DNA of 37,057 nt, from positions 6,914 through 43,970 of the forward strand of contig JAGWBN010000003.1 of NCBI GenBank assembly GCA_021295875.1, in the 5' to 3' direction. Both the position numbers and the translations under genes were made by a program. Under the pieces are notes generated by a model. That model was given only the letters and a program-made list of their open reading frames with translations. It was not told the origin of the DNA and did not search any database. Below are positions 24,645 to 32,114 of this stretch, piece after piece. Numbering within the stretch: position 1 is the first letter of the stretch; every line of letters starts with the position of its first letter. The DNA is from Pseudomonadales bacterium (lineage in GTDB: Bacteria; Pseudomonadota; Gammaproteobacteria; Pseudomonadales; Azotimanducaceae).

Positions 24645-25733
24645 GTGGCCAAGCGCGGCGGCCGCCGGTTCAACGTCTTCTCCCTGTCGTTTCTCGACGT
24701 CATGTCCTGCGGCTTCGGCGCCGTCGTGCTGGTCTTCCTCATCATCAACCACCGCATCGAGGACACCACCAGGGACATCGACCGCGACCTGCTCTCGGAG
24801 TCGCGCAAGCTCGACTTCCAGATCGAGGAGGGTGAGAAGAACCTGGTCGATCTGCAGGAACGGCTGCAGGACACGAAGAAGCGCGTCGGCGATGCCAGCA
24901 ACCAGCTCGTCGCCCTGATCGAGGACCGGGACGCGCGCCGCGAAGAGCTGGAGGAACTCGACGCCAAGTCGGCGGCGGAGCGCGACAGCGTCGAGCAACT
25001 GCAGTCCGACGTCGAGACCCGCGAAAAGGACGTCAAGCAACTGCAGGACGAGGAAGAGGCCCTGTCCGGTACCCGGGTTCGCCAGGTCAAGGGCGAAGGG
25101 GATCGACAGTATCTCACGGGTCTGTATGTCGGCGGTCGGCACGTGCTGATCGCCCTCGACGTGTCGGCGAGCATGCTCGACGAGACCATCGTGCAGGTCA
25201 TCCGGCGGCGCAACATGCCTCGCGAGCGCCAGCTCGCATCACCCAAGTGGCAGCGAGCGCTGGCAACCGTGGATTGGCTCTCTGCGCAGATCCCGTTGGA
25301 CAGCAATCTCCAGATACTGCTCTACAGCGACGAGGCCAGAACGCTCCTGCCTAGCGACGCGTGGTATCCGGTCAGCGACGCGGCGATCGTCAACGCGGCC
25401 TTGGACGACTTGGCCGAGATGGTCCCGAGCGGCGGCACCAATCTCGAAGGGTTGATCGAGGCCCTGGCGCAGTTGCGGCCGTTGCCGGACAACGTGTACC
25501 TGATCACCGACGGTCTGCCGACCCGATCCAATCGCCAACCCCGCTCCGCCGCGGTGAGCGGACGCGACCGCGTCCGATTCATGGAAGACGCCGAAAAACG
25601 GATGCCACGGGACGTAACCGTGAACGTCATCATGTTCCCCATGGAAGGTGACCCCAACGCATCCGCCGCCTATTGGATCCTGGCCGGCCGCAGCGGCGGC
25701 ACGTACATGTCGCCGTCCAGGGACTGGCCATGA
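24645..25733 (+). CDS. Membrane-anchored vWA protein 1, ExbD-like transmembrane motif
   Basis: 362 residues, GTG start abutting the previous stop (TAAGTG). Residues 12-34 form one membrane helix, FSLSFLDVMSCGFGAVVLVF, with Asp18 near its start. Residues about 36-140 are a charged coiled coil (SESRKLDFQIEEGEKNLVDL and on). Residues about 165-345 are a vWA domain with a complete MIDAS-type start DVSAS (172-176), a threonine in SGGTNLEGLIEAL and an aspartate in VYLITDGLPTRS, so metal-dependent ligand binding is plausible. With a short cytoplasmic N-tail the vWA domain would be periplasmic. The FLDVM core matches ExbD (PFIDVM) and TolR (PLLDVL). It ends with a four-base overlap (ATGA) with vWA2. 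Confidence 0.85.
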   Translation: MAKRGGRRFNVFSLSFLDVMSCGFGAVVLVFLIINHRIEDTTRDIDRDLLSESRKLDFQIEEGEKNLVDLQERLQDTKKRVGDASNQLVALIEDRDARREELEELDAKSAAERDSVEQLQSDVETREKDVKQLQDEEEALSGTRVRQVKGEGDRQYLTGLYVGGRHVLIALDVSASMLDETIVQVIRRRNMPRERQLASPKWQRALATVDWLSAQIPLDSNLQILLYSDEARTLLPSDAWYPVSDAAIVNAALDDLAEMVPSGGTNLEGLIEALAQLRPLPDNVYLITDGLPTRSNRQPRSAAVSGRDRVRFMEDAEKRMPRDVTVNVIMFPMEGDPNASAAYWILAGRSGGTYMSPSRDWP

Positions 25734-26696
25734 TCCCGCGACGCGGATTGGAAGAGATCGGCCTGTCGTTCCTCGACGTCATCTGCTGTGGATTCGGCGC
25801 CATCATCCTGCTGCTGATGATCGTCAAGACCGTGGAACCGATCCTCCTCGAGGAGCCGGTGGTCAATCTCGAGGGCCTCGTAACCGAGAAACGGGACTCG
25901 CTCAACGAAATCATCGGCCGCACGCGGATCCTGACGCGGCAGCTCAGCGACGAGGAGCGGCAACTGGCCCGCGACCTGGCCGAGCTGGCTCGGCTGGAAC
26001 GCGACCTTAACGACATCCTCGCCCGCTACCACGCCACTAGTGAACAAGCCGAATTTCAGACCAACCAGCGTCTGCGGCTCGCCCGGGCCAAGCAGTCGCT
26101 GACCGAGGAGATGGAGCGTCTGCTGGGCCTCGACTTCGTGCGCAGCACCATCGACAGCGAGTACATCATCTTCGTCATCGACACCTCGGGCAGCATGCGC
26201 CAGTGGGCTTGGCCGATCGTCCAAAGGAAGGTCCAGGAAACGCTGCAGATCTATCCCCGCGTCAAGGGCATCCAGGTCATGAACGACATGGGCGACTACA
26301 TGTTTCCGCAGTTCGCCGGCCGCTGGATTCCCGACTCCGAACGCCGCCGGCGCGACATCGTGCGGCTTCTTGCGACCTGGAGCGCGCAGTCGAATTCCAG
26401 TCCGGTCGAGGGGATTCGGGCGGCCATCACGACGTTCTACGCCACCGACCGCAAGATCAGCATCTACGTCTTCGGCGACGACTTCTCCGGCCGGTCCATC
26501 GAGGACGTCGTCGACACCGTCGATCAGCTCAACCGCATCGCCGAGGACGGAAGCCGACGCGTGCGCATTCACGCCGTGGGCTTCCCCGTGGTGGTGGGTG
26601 CCCCCTCCGGCAACCGGTTCGCCGCACTCATGCGCGAGTTGACCTACCGGAACAACGGAACCTTTGTCGCCCTGCCACGATTGGAGTAGGCTTCAA
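25536..26696 (+). repeat. Direct repeat, copy A (vWA1 tail plus vWA2)
   Basis: First copy of a tandem duplication. It runs from CAACCCCGCTCCGCC in the vWA1 tail, through all of vWA2, to TAGGCTTCAA just after the vWA2 stop. Copy B is 1415 bp further on. The copies differ at many third codon positions, so the duplication is not recent. Confidence 0.9.
25730..26689 (+). CDS. Membrane-anchored vWA protein 2, ExbD-like transmembrane motif
   Basis: 319 residues from ATG 25730 (the track start lies 19 codons upstream inside vWA1). Layout repeats that of vWA1: short N-tail, one membrane helix at about 11-33 (GLSFLDVICCGFGAIILLLM, Asp16), a heptad-like coiled coil (about 50-135, NEIIGRTRILTRQLSDEERQ and on) and a vWA domain from 144. 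The MIDAS start is DTSGS (151-155). The loop SNSSPVEGIRAAITTFY and the strand ISIYVFGDDFSGRS are the expected later elements. Sequence similarity to vWA1 is strong only in the helix and in the vWA core, so they are distant paralogues that may work as a heterodimer. An intact copy; a frameshifted copy follows. Confidence 0.87.
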   Translation: MIPRRGLEEIGLSFLDVICCGFGAIILLLMIVKTVEPILLEEPVVNLEGLVTEKRDSLNEIIGRTRILTRQLSDEERQLARDLAELARLERDLNDILARYHATSEQAEFQTNQRLRLARAKQSLTEEMERLLGLDFVRSTIDSEYIIFVIDTSGSMRQWAWPIVQRKVQETLQIYPRVKGIQVMNDMGDYMFPQFAGRWIPDSERRRRDIVRLLATWSAQSNSSPVEGIRAAITTFYATDRKISIYVFGDDFSGRSIEDVVDTVDQLNRIAEDGSRRVRIHAVGFPVVVGAPSGNRFAALMRELTYRNNGTFVALPRLE

Positions 26697-26732
26697 CCAA
26701 GCGCTCGCCACGCCGACGCAGCAGGTCGGACG

Positions 26733-26972
26733 ATGACCACCGGACGACTTGCCCCACGCGGCGCCGCGGCCGGCCTGATCGTCCTCTCGGCCGCGTGGCT
26801 CGCCGGCGGCTGTGTCCAGACCACGGTCCAGGGCGTGCGCCAGGCGGAAACCGACCTCGGCGCGAGCGAATCCGTCGTGGTCCTGTCGAGGAAACACGAG
26901 ACCCAGGGCGAGACCGAAGACGACTTCGTCTCATGCGTCAGCGACCAGATCAACCCCGCTCCGCCACGGTGA
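26733..26972 (+). pseudogene. Truncated copy of the terminal operon lipoprotein
   Basis: ATG 26733 opens a 79-residue frame. Its first 71 residues closely match the start of the lipoprotein gene at 29077 (signal ending LAGGC, then VQTTVQGVRQAETDLGASES). After CVSD at 26945 the match stops and the frame reads QINPAPPR then TGA, because the DNA switches to a copy of the vWA1 tail. It lacks about 70% of the parent. The 32 bases before its ATG also match the end of the preceding lipoprotein gene (28259-29080). It could still produce a short lipopeptide but is best read as a duplication remnant. Confidence 0.85.
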
Positions 26973-27148
26973 GCGGGCGAGACCGCACCCGATTCATGGA
27001 GAGCGCCGCAGAACTATTGCCAAGGGGCGTCGTGTTGAACGTCATCCTGCTTCCAATGGAAGGCGACCCCGGCGCGTCCGCCGCCTATTGGATGCTGGCG
27101 GGCCGCATCGGCGGCACGTACACTTCGCCGTTCAGGGACTGGCCATGA
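26951..27148 (+). pseudogene. Remnant of the vWA1 C-terminus
   Basis: About 65 codons that match the last 65 residues of vWA1: VSGRDRTRFMESAAELLPRG, GDPGASAAYWMLAGRIGGTY, ending SPFRDWP. No start or vWA core is present. It ends with the same ATGA overlap into the next vWA2-like frame as the intact gene does. The track ORF 26795-27148 extends it only through an out-of-frame part of the truncated lipoprotein. Non-functional by itself. Confidence 0.88.
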
Positions 27149-28106
27149 ACCCGCGACGTGGATTGGAAGAGATCGGCCTGTCGTTCCTCGACGTCATCTG
27201 CTGTGGATTCGGGGCCATCATTCTGCTGCTGATGATCGTCAAGACGGTGGAACCGATCCTGCTCGAGGAGCCGGTGATCAACCTTGAGGGGCTCGTGATC
27301 GAGAAGCGGGATTCGCTCAACGAGATCATCGGCCGCACCCGGATCCTGACCCGGCAGCTCAGCGACGAGGAGCGGCAACTGGCCCGCGATCTGGCTGAAC
27401 TGGCCCGGCTGGAACGGGACCTCAACGACATCCTCGCCCGCTACCACGCCACCGCCGAGGAAGCCGAGCACCAGAACACCGAGCGGCTGCGGCTCGCCCG
27501 GGCCAAGCAGTCGCTGACCGAGGAGATGGAGCGTCTGCTGGGCCTCGACTTCGTGCGCAGCACCAGGTCGACAGCGAGTACATCATCTTCGTCATCGACA
27601 CCTCGGGCACCATGCAGCGGGGGGCGTGGCCGATAGTCCAAAGGAAAGTCCAGGAAACGCTGCAGATCTATCCCCGCGTCAAAGGCATCCAGATCATGAA
27701 CGACATGGGCGGCTACATGTTTCCGCAGTTCGCCGGCCGCTGGATTCCGGACTCCGAACGCCGCCGGCGGGACATCGTGCAGATTCTCGCGACTTGGAGC
27801 CCAATGTCGAATTCCAGCCCCGTCGAGGGTATCCGCGCGGCCATCACCACCTTCTACAGCACCGACCACAAAGTCAGCATCTACGTCTTCGGCGACGACT
27901 TCTCGGGCAGGTCCATCGAATATGTCGTGGACACCGTCGATGAGCTCAACCGTATCGCCGAGGACGGCAGCCGGCGCATGCGCATTCACGCGGTGGGCTT
28001 TCCCGTGAGGGTGGGGAGCCCGTCCGGCAATCGGTTCGCCGCGCTCATGCGCGAACTCACCTACCGGAACAACGGAACCTTTGTCGCCCTGCCGCGATTG
28101 GAGTAG
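27145..28106 (+). pseudogene. Second copy of vWA2, interrupted by a 2-nt insertion
   Basis: Near-identical in layout to vWA2 (roughly 90% of residues by eye). ATG 27145 leads into the same membrane helix GLSFLDVICCGFGAIILLLM and coiled coil. After RST (codon 140) two extra bases, GG at 27566-27567, shift the frame, and the original frame ends at 27636. The vWA half continues intact in another frame to 28106. In this copy the MIDAS reads DTSGT instead of DTSGS. Substitutions are mostly silent or conservative on both sides of the shift, so the gene was under selection until recently; sequencing error or very recent decay would explain it. No slippery heptamer is visible. The N-terminal product would be helix plus coiled coil only, 163 residues. 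Confidence 0.85.
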
Positions 28107-28258
28107 GCTTCAATTGACCCGTTCGGAGCGCCACTCGCATGGCACTCACTCGCATTGCACTGGGGCTGGCTCGTTGCCCGGCGTCGGCGGCGACGCTTCT
28201 CGCCGGAACAATTCGCGTGGCGAATTCTCGGCACGGCCGTGAGGCGGTGGCGTTTGGC

Positions 28259-29080
28259 GTGCATCGCAATCGACGGAGTCCCTACGGTGCGCTGGCTACC
28301 GCGTTGGTCGCCGGCTGGCTACTCGGCGGCTGCAGCAGTGGCGCATCCATCACCGTGGATGTCGACGTGCCCCGTCCGCTGGTCGAACCGATCAACGCCG
28401 CGGTCGGCATCTACTACAACGACGAACTGAGGAACTACGTCCACGAGGAAGAACTCGTCGACCACGGCAAGTACCGGATCGACATAGGTGCCTCCCATGC
28501 ACCGGTGTTCGCCCAGGTCTTCGATGCGATGTTCGAGACCGTCGTGCCCATGGCCCTCGTCCCTGGCGACGAGGCACCGGCCGACGAGCCACCCGCGGAC
28601 GAGACACCCGCCGACGACGAGGCCGGTGCGGGGGATGCCGACCTCGAAGAAACGGACGCCGCGACCGACAGCGATGCCGCGGGTGCGCCACCGGTCAGGT
28701 TCACCCGCCCGGACGGCAGCAAGCCCGCCGTCGCCGGCATCATCGCGCCGAGCATCGAAGAGGTCCAATTCGCGATTCCGAGACAGACGGGCGGCGAGTT
28801 CTACGAGGTCTGGATCCGCTACCGACTGGATCTCTACGACACCAACGGCAACCGCTTGGGCGAATACCCCGTGATCGGCTACGGCAAAGCCAACAAAGCC
28901 AACTTCGGTGGCCTTGGGCAGGCTTCACCCGCGCTCAACGAGGCGACCATGTGGGCGCTGCGCGACGCAGCCGCAATGCTCTCGTTCCAGTTCCGCGACC
29001 AATCGGAGTCCAAAGACTGGCTCGCCATGATCGCCACCCGCAACGCCTACGCCACGCCGCCGCACGCGGTCGGACAATGA
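28259..29080 (+). CDS. Predicted outer-membrane lipoprotein of unknown function
   Basis: 273 residues from GTG 28259. The track start (ATG 28139) would place the lipobox at residue 65; the GTG puts it at residue 25 (GALATALVAGWLLGGC, Ser at +2), and GGCGGTGG lies 8 bases upstream. The exact start is still uncertain. The first domain (about 28-105) contains VGIYYNDELRNYVHEE and VFAQVFDAMFETVVPM, a pattern I associate with conserved envelope lipoproteins of unknown role. An acidic linker (PADEPPADETPADDEAG) separates it from a second domain with FYEVWIRYRLDLYDTNG and a helical tail. The last codons overlap the next gene as ATGA, and a relic of its end is also present at 26701-26732. Confidence 0.75.
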   Translation: MHRNRRSPYGALATALVAGWLLGGCSSGASITVDVDVPRPLVEPINAAVGIYYNDELRNYVHEEELVDHGKYRIDIGASHAPVFAQVFDAMFETVVPMALVPGDEAPADEPPADETPADDEAGAGDADLEETDAATDSDAAGAPPVRFTRPDGSKPAVAGIIAPSIEEVQFAIPRQTGGEFYEVWIRYRLDLYDTNGNRLGEYPVIGYGKANKANFGGLGQASPALNEATMWALRDAAAMLSFQFRDQSESKDWLAMIATRNAYATPPHAVGQ

Positions 29081-29781
29081 CTACCGGACGGCTTCCGCCA
29101 CGCGGCATCGCTGTCGGCCTACTCGTCCTCGCGGCCGCGTGGCTTGCCGGCGGTTGCGTGCAGACCACGGTCCAGGGTGTGCGCCAGGCGGAAACCGACC
29201 TCGGCGCGAGCGAGTCCGTGGTGATCCTGTCGAGGAAACACAAGACCCAGGGCGAGACCGAAGACGACTTCGTCGCCTGCGTCAGCGACTATGTCAAAAG
29301 CGGCAGCGACGCCGTGCCCATCCTCACCGAACGCGAGTTCGTCGATGCCACCTTCCCCTGGTTCGAGCCGCGCACGGCGCCGCTCAACATGGACGATCTC
29401 ACCCAGGTCATCAACCGGCCCCTCATCGCTGAACGAATCGACGAGATCGGCGTCCGCTACCTCGTCTGGATCGAGGGCCAGACGCGACGATCCGATCAGA
29501 CCGGCAGCCTCCAGTGCACCATGATGACCGGCGGCGTACCCGGTTGTCTGGGGTTCCTGTCGTGGGAGCGGGGGTCGAACTACGAGGCCTCGGTGTGGGA
29601 CGTCCGTCGCAAGATGACCGTCGGCACGTTGAGTTCCGAGGCCGCCGGCACGAGTTTCGTCATCGCCGTGGTGGTTCCCGTGCCCGTCATCGCCCGGGTC
29701 CAGGAGGAGGCGTGCGCCAACCTGTCGCAGGAGATCAAGAACTTCCTCGGCCCGCAGGACTCGTCGACCGCCGACGCGTAG
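29077..29781 (+). CDS. Predicted lipoprotein, last gene of the envelope operon
   Basis: 234 residues from ATG 29077, overlapping the previous stop. Lipoprotein signal LLVLAAAWLAGGC (Cys27, Val at +2). The mature part has DDFVACVSDYVKSGSDAVPI, then TEREFVDATFPWFEPRTAPL and VRYLVWIEGQTRRSDQTG, followed by a short Cys-containing loop (LQCTMMTGGVPGCLGFLSWE) and beta-strand pattern YEASVWDVRRKMTVGTLSSE. The ending VIAVVVPVPVIARVQEEACA then a helix is consistent with a CsgG/LpoB-like alpha/beta domain, but I cannot assign a family. Four cysteines could form disulfides in the periplasm. A truncated duplicate lies at 26733. Confidence 0.78.
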   Translation: MTTGRLPPRGIAVGLLVLAAAWLAGGCVQTTVQGVRQAETDLGASESVVILSRKHKTQGETEDDFVACVSDYVKSGSDAVPILTEREFVDATFPWFEPRTAPLNMDDLTQVINRPLIAERIDEIGVRYLVWIEGQTRRSDQTGSLQCTMMTGGVPGCLGFLSWERGSNYEASVWDVRRKMTVGTLSSEAAGTSFVIAVVVPVPVIARVQEEACANLSQEIKNFLGPQDSSTADA

Positions 29782-29813
29782 GACGTTCCCTCGCATGGAA
29801 GCCCCACGGTGCG

Positions 29814-30443
29814 CTACGGCCTCACTTCAAGGATTTCCCCCGTGGTGCGCGACGGTTCGACGGCGTACCACTCCCTGAGCGTCACCCGCCAGTTCTGCTT
29901 CTGGCAGCGATCAGCGAGTTCGTAGAACGTCGGTCGGCCCGGGTCGGCGATCACGAACCGCTTGGCGCCACCTTCCAGCGCCCGCTCAACCACGTCGAAC
30001 AGCGGCTTGATCATGCTGTCCCAGAAGCAGATGTCGGAACCGATCAACAGGTGTTCGCGGCCCAGACACTGGGCGCTTAGGTTGTTGAAGTTGCTCTCCA
30101 GCGGCGCGACCTTGACGTCGTTCAGCGCCGAAATCACCTCGAGGTAGGGGAAGACGTTGCCGTCGAGGTCCACGGCCGTCACCCGTGCCTTGAAACGGCG
30201 CGCGCAGAACACGGCACCCGGTCCCCAACCGCAACCGAGTTCCATCACCCGTACTCCGCGCTGCGGCGGGTTGTGCAGGAGGTAGTCCATCAGCAGGAAA
30301 CTCGAGCGCCACGCCTTGTTGCCGTGGATGGAAGGCTCGTAGAGGCGTTTCAGGCGTCGAATCAGCCGGTGCTGCGACGTCAGCAGATAGATCCCGTAGG
30401 CGCGGTAGATGTGCTCCTCGGGAATGCGCTCGAGTTCAGGCAT
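29814..30443 (-). CDS. Class I SAM-dependent methyltransferase
   Basis: 209 residues with a Rossmann methyltransferase core. Motif I is VRVMELGCGWGPGAVFCARR, the acidic end of strand two is VTAVDLDGNVFPYLE, and GSDICFWDSMIKPLFDVVER corresponds to motif IV. The N-terminal 55 residues (YGIYLLTSQHRLIRRLKRLY) form a helical cap. GSDICFWDSM resembles the lysine-methyltransferase-like (Nnt1/METTL20) group where this loop faces the substrate, but the substrate cannot be named. It starts four bases after the CPBP protease gene on the same strand and converges with the envelope operon, separated by 32 bp in which no clear terminator is seen. Confidence 0.85.
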   Translation of the reverse strand: MPELERIPEEHIYRAYGIYLLTSQHRLIRRLKRLYEPSIHGNKAWRSSFLLMDYLLHNPPQRGVRVMELGCGWGPGAVFCARRFKARVTAVDLDGNVFPYLEVISALNDVKVAPLESNFNNLSAQCLGREHLLIGSDICFWDSMIKPLFDVVERALEGGAKRFVIADPGRPTFYELADRCQKQNWRVTLREWYAVEPSRTTGEILEVRP

Positions 30444-30446
30444 CGG

Positions 30447-31211
30447 TCAGCTATAGACCATCTGCATGTGCGCGCCGAGGTTGATCGTGGCGTGCATCGC
30501 CAAGGGCACGGCCAGCGTCCCGGTATGGGCCCTGGCGGCCCCCAGCACGATGCCCAGCAGGAAGATCTGCGCGATCTCGTAGATTCCGTATTGGATGTGC
30601 ATGAGCGCCCACACGAACGAGGTGAGCAGGATCGTCCCCGAGACGCCCAGCCTCGATCGCGACCAACCGGCGAACAGGAATCCCCGGAAGAACGCCTCCT
30701 CGAACAGCGGCGCGCCGACGCCGATTCCGATGGCGAGGAGAAGCGGCAGTCGGACGTTGGCGTACAGATCGACCACGAACTCGGGCGTGTCGCGACCGAG
30801 GAGCACCGTGGCGGCCTGCAGCAGCGCGACGGCAGCGACGGTGACCGCAAGCCACAGCACGAGCGCCCTGCCCTTGGGGGTGTACAACGCCATGTAGTCC
30901 CGCACCGGGATGTCTCGGCGCAGCCAGGCGCACAACCACACGACAAGCGTGCCGAGCGTCCCCGTCGCGAGCAGCGCCGCAGCGATGTATTCGCTGTTCG
31001 CATTCAGCGTCCGCGCCACGTCCGCCGTCGACATGCCGGGGTTCTCGACCATGATGGCGATGCCGAACGGGATGCCGACCACGGTCTGGATCACCAGGAA
31101 CGCGACGAAGACCGCTACCCCCAGTCCGGCCGTCGCCCAAAATCCCCACGGGGTCGGTACGGAGGCACCGGACGGATCGCCTCCGGACACTGCCGGTTCG
31201 CTATCGTTCAT
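30447..31211 (-). CDS. CPBP-family intramembrane metalloprotease
   Basis: 254-residue polytopic protein of the CPBP (CaaX protease/bacteriocin-processing, Abi) family. The three catalytic motifs are complete: EEAFFRG (EExxxR), the FVWALMH segment (FxxxH) and PLAMHATINLG (HxxxN/D). Several hydrophobic helices surround them, the first around VAVFVAFLVIQTVVGIPFGI. Known members cleave prenylated proteins or act in bacteriocin self-immunity; the target here is unknown. It is transcribed with the methyltransferase and diverges from the ABC exporter pair across 81 bp. Confidence 0.9.
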   Translation of the reverse strand: MNDSEPAVSGGDPSGASVPTPWGFWATAGLGVAVFVAFLVIQTVVGIPFGIAIMVENPGMSTADVARTLNANSEYIAAALLATGTLGTLVVWLCAWLRRDIPVRDYMALYTPKGRALVLWLAVTVAAVALLQAATVLLGRDTPEFVVDLYANVRLPLLLAIGIGVGAPLFEEAFFRGFLFAGWSRSRLGVSGTILLTSFVWALMHIQYGIYEIAQIFLLGIVLGAARAHTGTLAVPLAMHATINLGAHMQMVYS

Positions 31212-31292
31212 GGGTCCCTCCTTCTCCTACTCCCGCCGACGACTCGTCGGTGGTCCGACGAGCCCACGACAAACGGGTAGACTTGCTCTCCC

Positions 31293-32114
31293 ATGGTCCC
31301 CGCACCCGAGTTCGCCGTCGAGACCTCCCGGCTGTGCCGCCGGTTCGGCGAACTGCGCGCCGTGGACGATCTCGATCTACGGATTGAACGGGGAACCCTA
31401 TACGGCTTTCTGGGTCGCAACGGTGCCGGAAAGTCTACCACCCTCAAGATGCTGACCGGCCTTCTGGCCCCGACCGCAGGTACGATCAAGCTGCTCGGCA
31501 AGAACCCCCTCGACCCGGCCGCGGCCGTCGAGGTGAAGCGCCGAATCGGCGTCGTCCCGGAAGACTTGGCGTTGTACGACCTGTTGACCGGTCGCGAGAA
31601 CCTGACCTTCGTCGGACGGATGTACCGCATCCCCAAGGAACTCGCCCAGGAGCGGATCGACGAGTTGTTCGCGCTGCTGGAACTCGGCCGCGACGCGGAC
31701 GAAGAGAAACGCCTGGTCATCGACTACTCCCACGGCATGAAGAAGAAGCTCGCGCTGGCCGCCGCCCTGCTCGCCAACCCCGTATTGCTGTTTCTCGACG
31801 AGCCGTTCGAAGGCGTCGACGCGGTCACGTCCCGCGTCATCCGCAACCTGCTGACCCGGGCAGCCGACCAGGGTGCCACGATCTTCATCACCTCCCACGT
31901 GCTGGAGATCGTGGAACGTCTGTGCACCCACGTCGGCATCATCGACCGGGGCCGGCTGGTCGTCCAGGCACCGCTTGCCGAACTCCGTCAGTCGGCGAGC
32001 CTCGAAGAGACATTCCTCGCCAAGGTCGGTTCGACGGAGGACGTCCACGCCCACTTGAGCTGGCTGGACGAACGCGACGAACCCCTAGCCGACGGTGGCG
32101 ATAGCCCAGAGTGA
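31293..32114 (+). CDS. ABC transporter ATP-binding protein (exporter type)
   Basis: 273 residues. Walker A is GRNGAGKST, the signature is YSHGMKKKLALAAALLA, Walker B is VLLFLDEPFEGVD and the switch histidine is in FITSHVLEIVERL. The arrangement with early TLKMLTGLLAPTAGTIKLLG and the YSHGMKKK signature is typical of CcmA/DrrA-like ATPases that drive ABC-2 type exporters. The C-terminal extra domain (about 215-273) is of the usual type. Substrate unknown. The stop overlaps the permease start (GTGA), so the two form one unit. Confidence 0.9.
   Translation: MVPAPEFAVETSRLCRRFGELRAVDDLDLRIERGTLYGFLGRNGAGKSTTLKMLTGLLAPTAGTIKLLGKNPLDPAAAVEVKRRIGVVPEDLALYDLLTGRENLTFVGRMYRIPKELAQERIDELFALLELGRDADEEKRLVIDYSHGMKKKLALAAALLANPVLLFLDEPFEGVDAVTSRVIRNLLTRAADQGATIFITSHVLEIVERLCTHVGIIDRGRLVVQAPLAELRQSASLEETFLAKVGSTEDVHAHLSWLDERDEPLADGGDSPE

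Larger units (their letters stand above)
26951..28113 (+). repeat. Direct repeat, copy B (vWA1 tail plus vWA2-like)
   Basis: Second copy of the duplication described at 25536-26696. It starts abruptly at CAACCCCGCTCCGCC inside the truncated lipoprotein frame. It is 2 bp longer than copy A because of a GG insertion at 27566-27567. Five unmatched bases (CAGAT) mark the junction at 26946-26950. Confidence 0.9.

Noticed and set aside
27561-27640. Programmed ribosomal frameshift in the second vWA2 copy
   Set aside because: No slippery heptamer, internal Shine-Dalgarno or downstream hairpin is apparent, and the intact paralogue needs no shift. Insertion or base-call error is simpler.
25536-28113. 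Assembly artefact as the cause of the repeat
   Set aside because: The two copies differ at many silent and some replacement positions and by unique junctions, which an artefact would not create. Read depth was not available to me.
14781-29781. Zorya-type defence system
   Set aside because: A MotA-like subunit is present, but there is no MotB/OmpA-type ZorB, no helicase or nuclease gene, and the operon is rich in periplasmic and lipoprotein genes.
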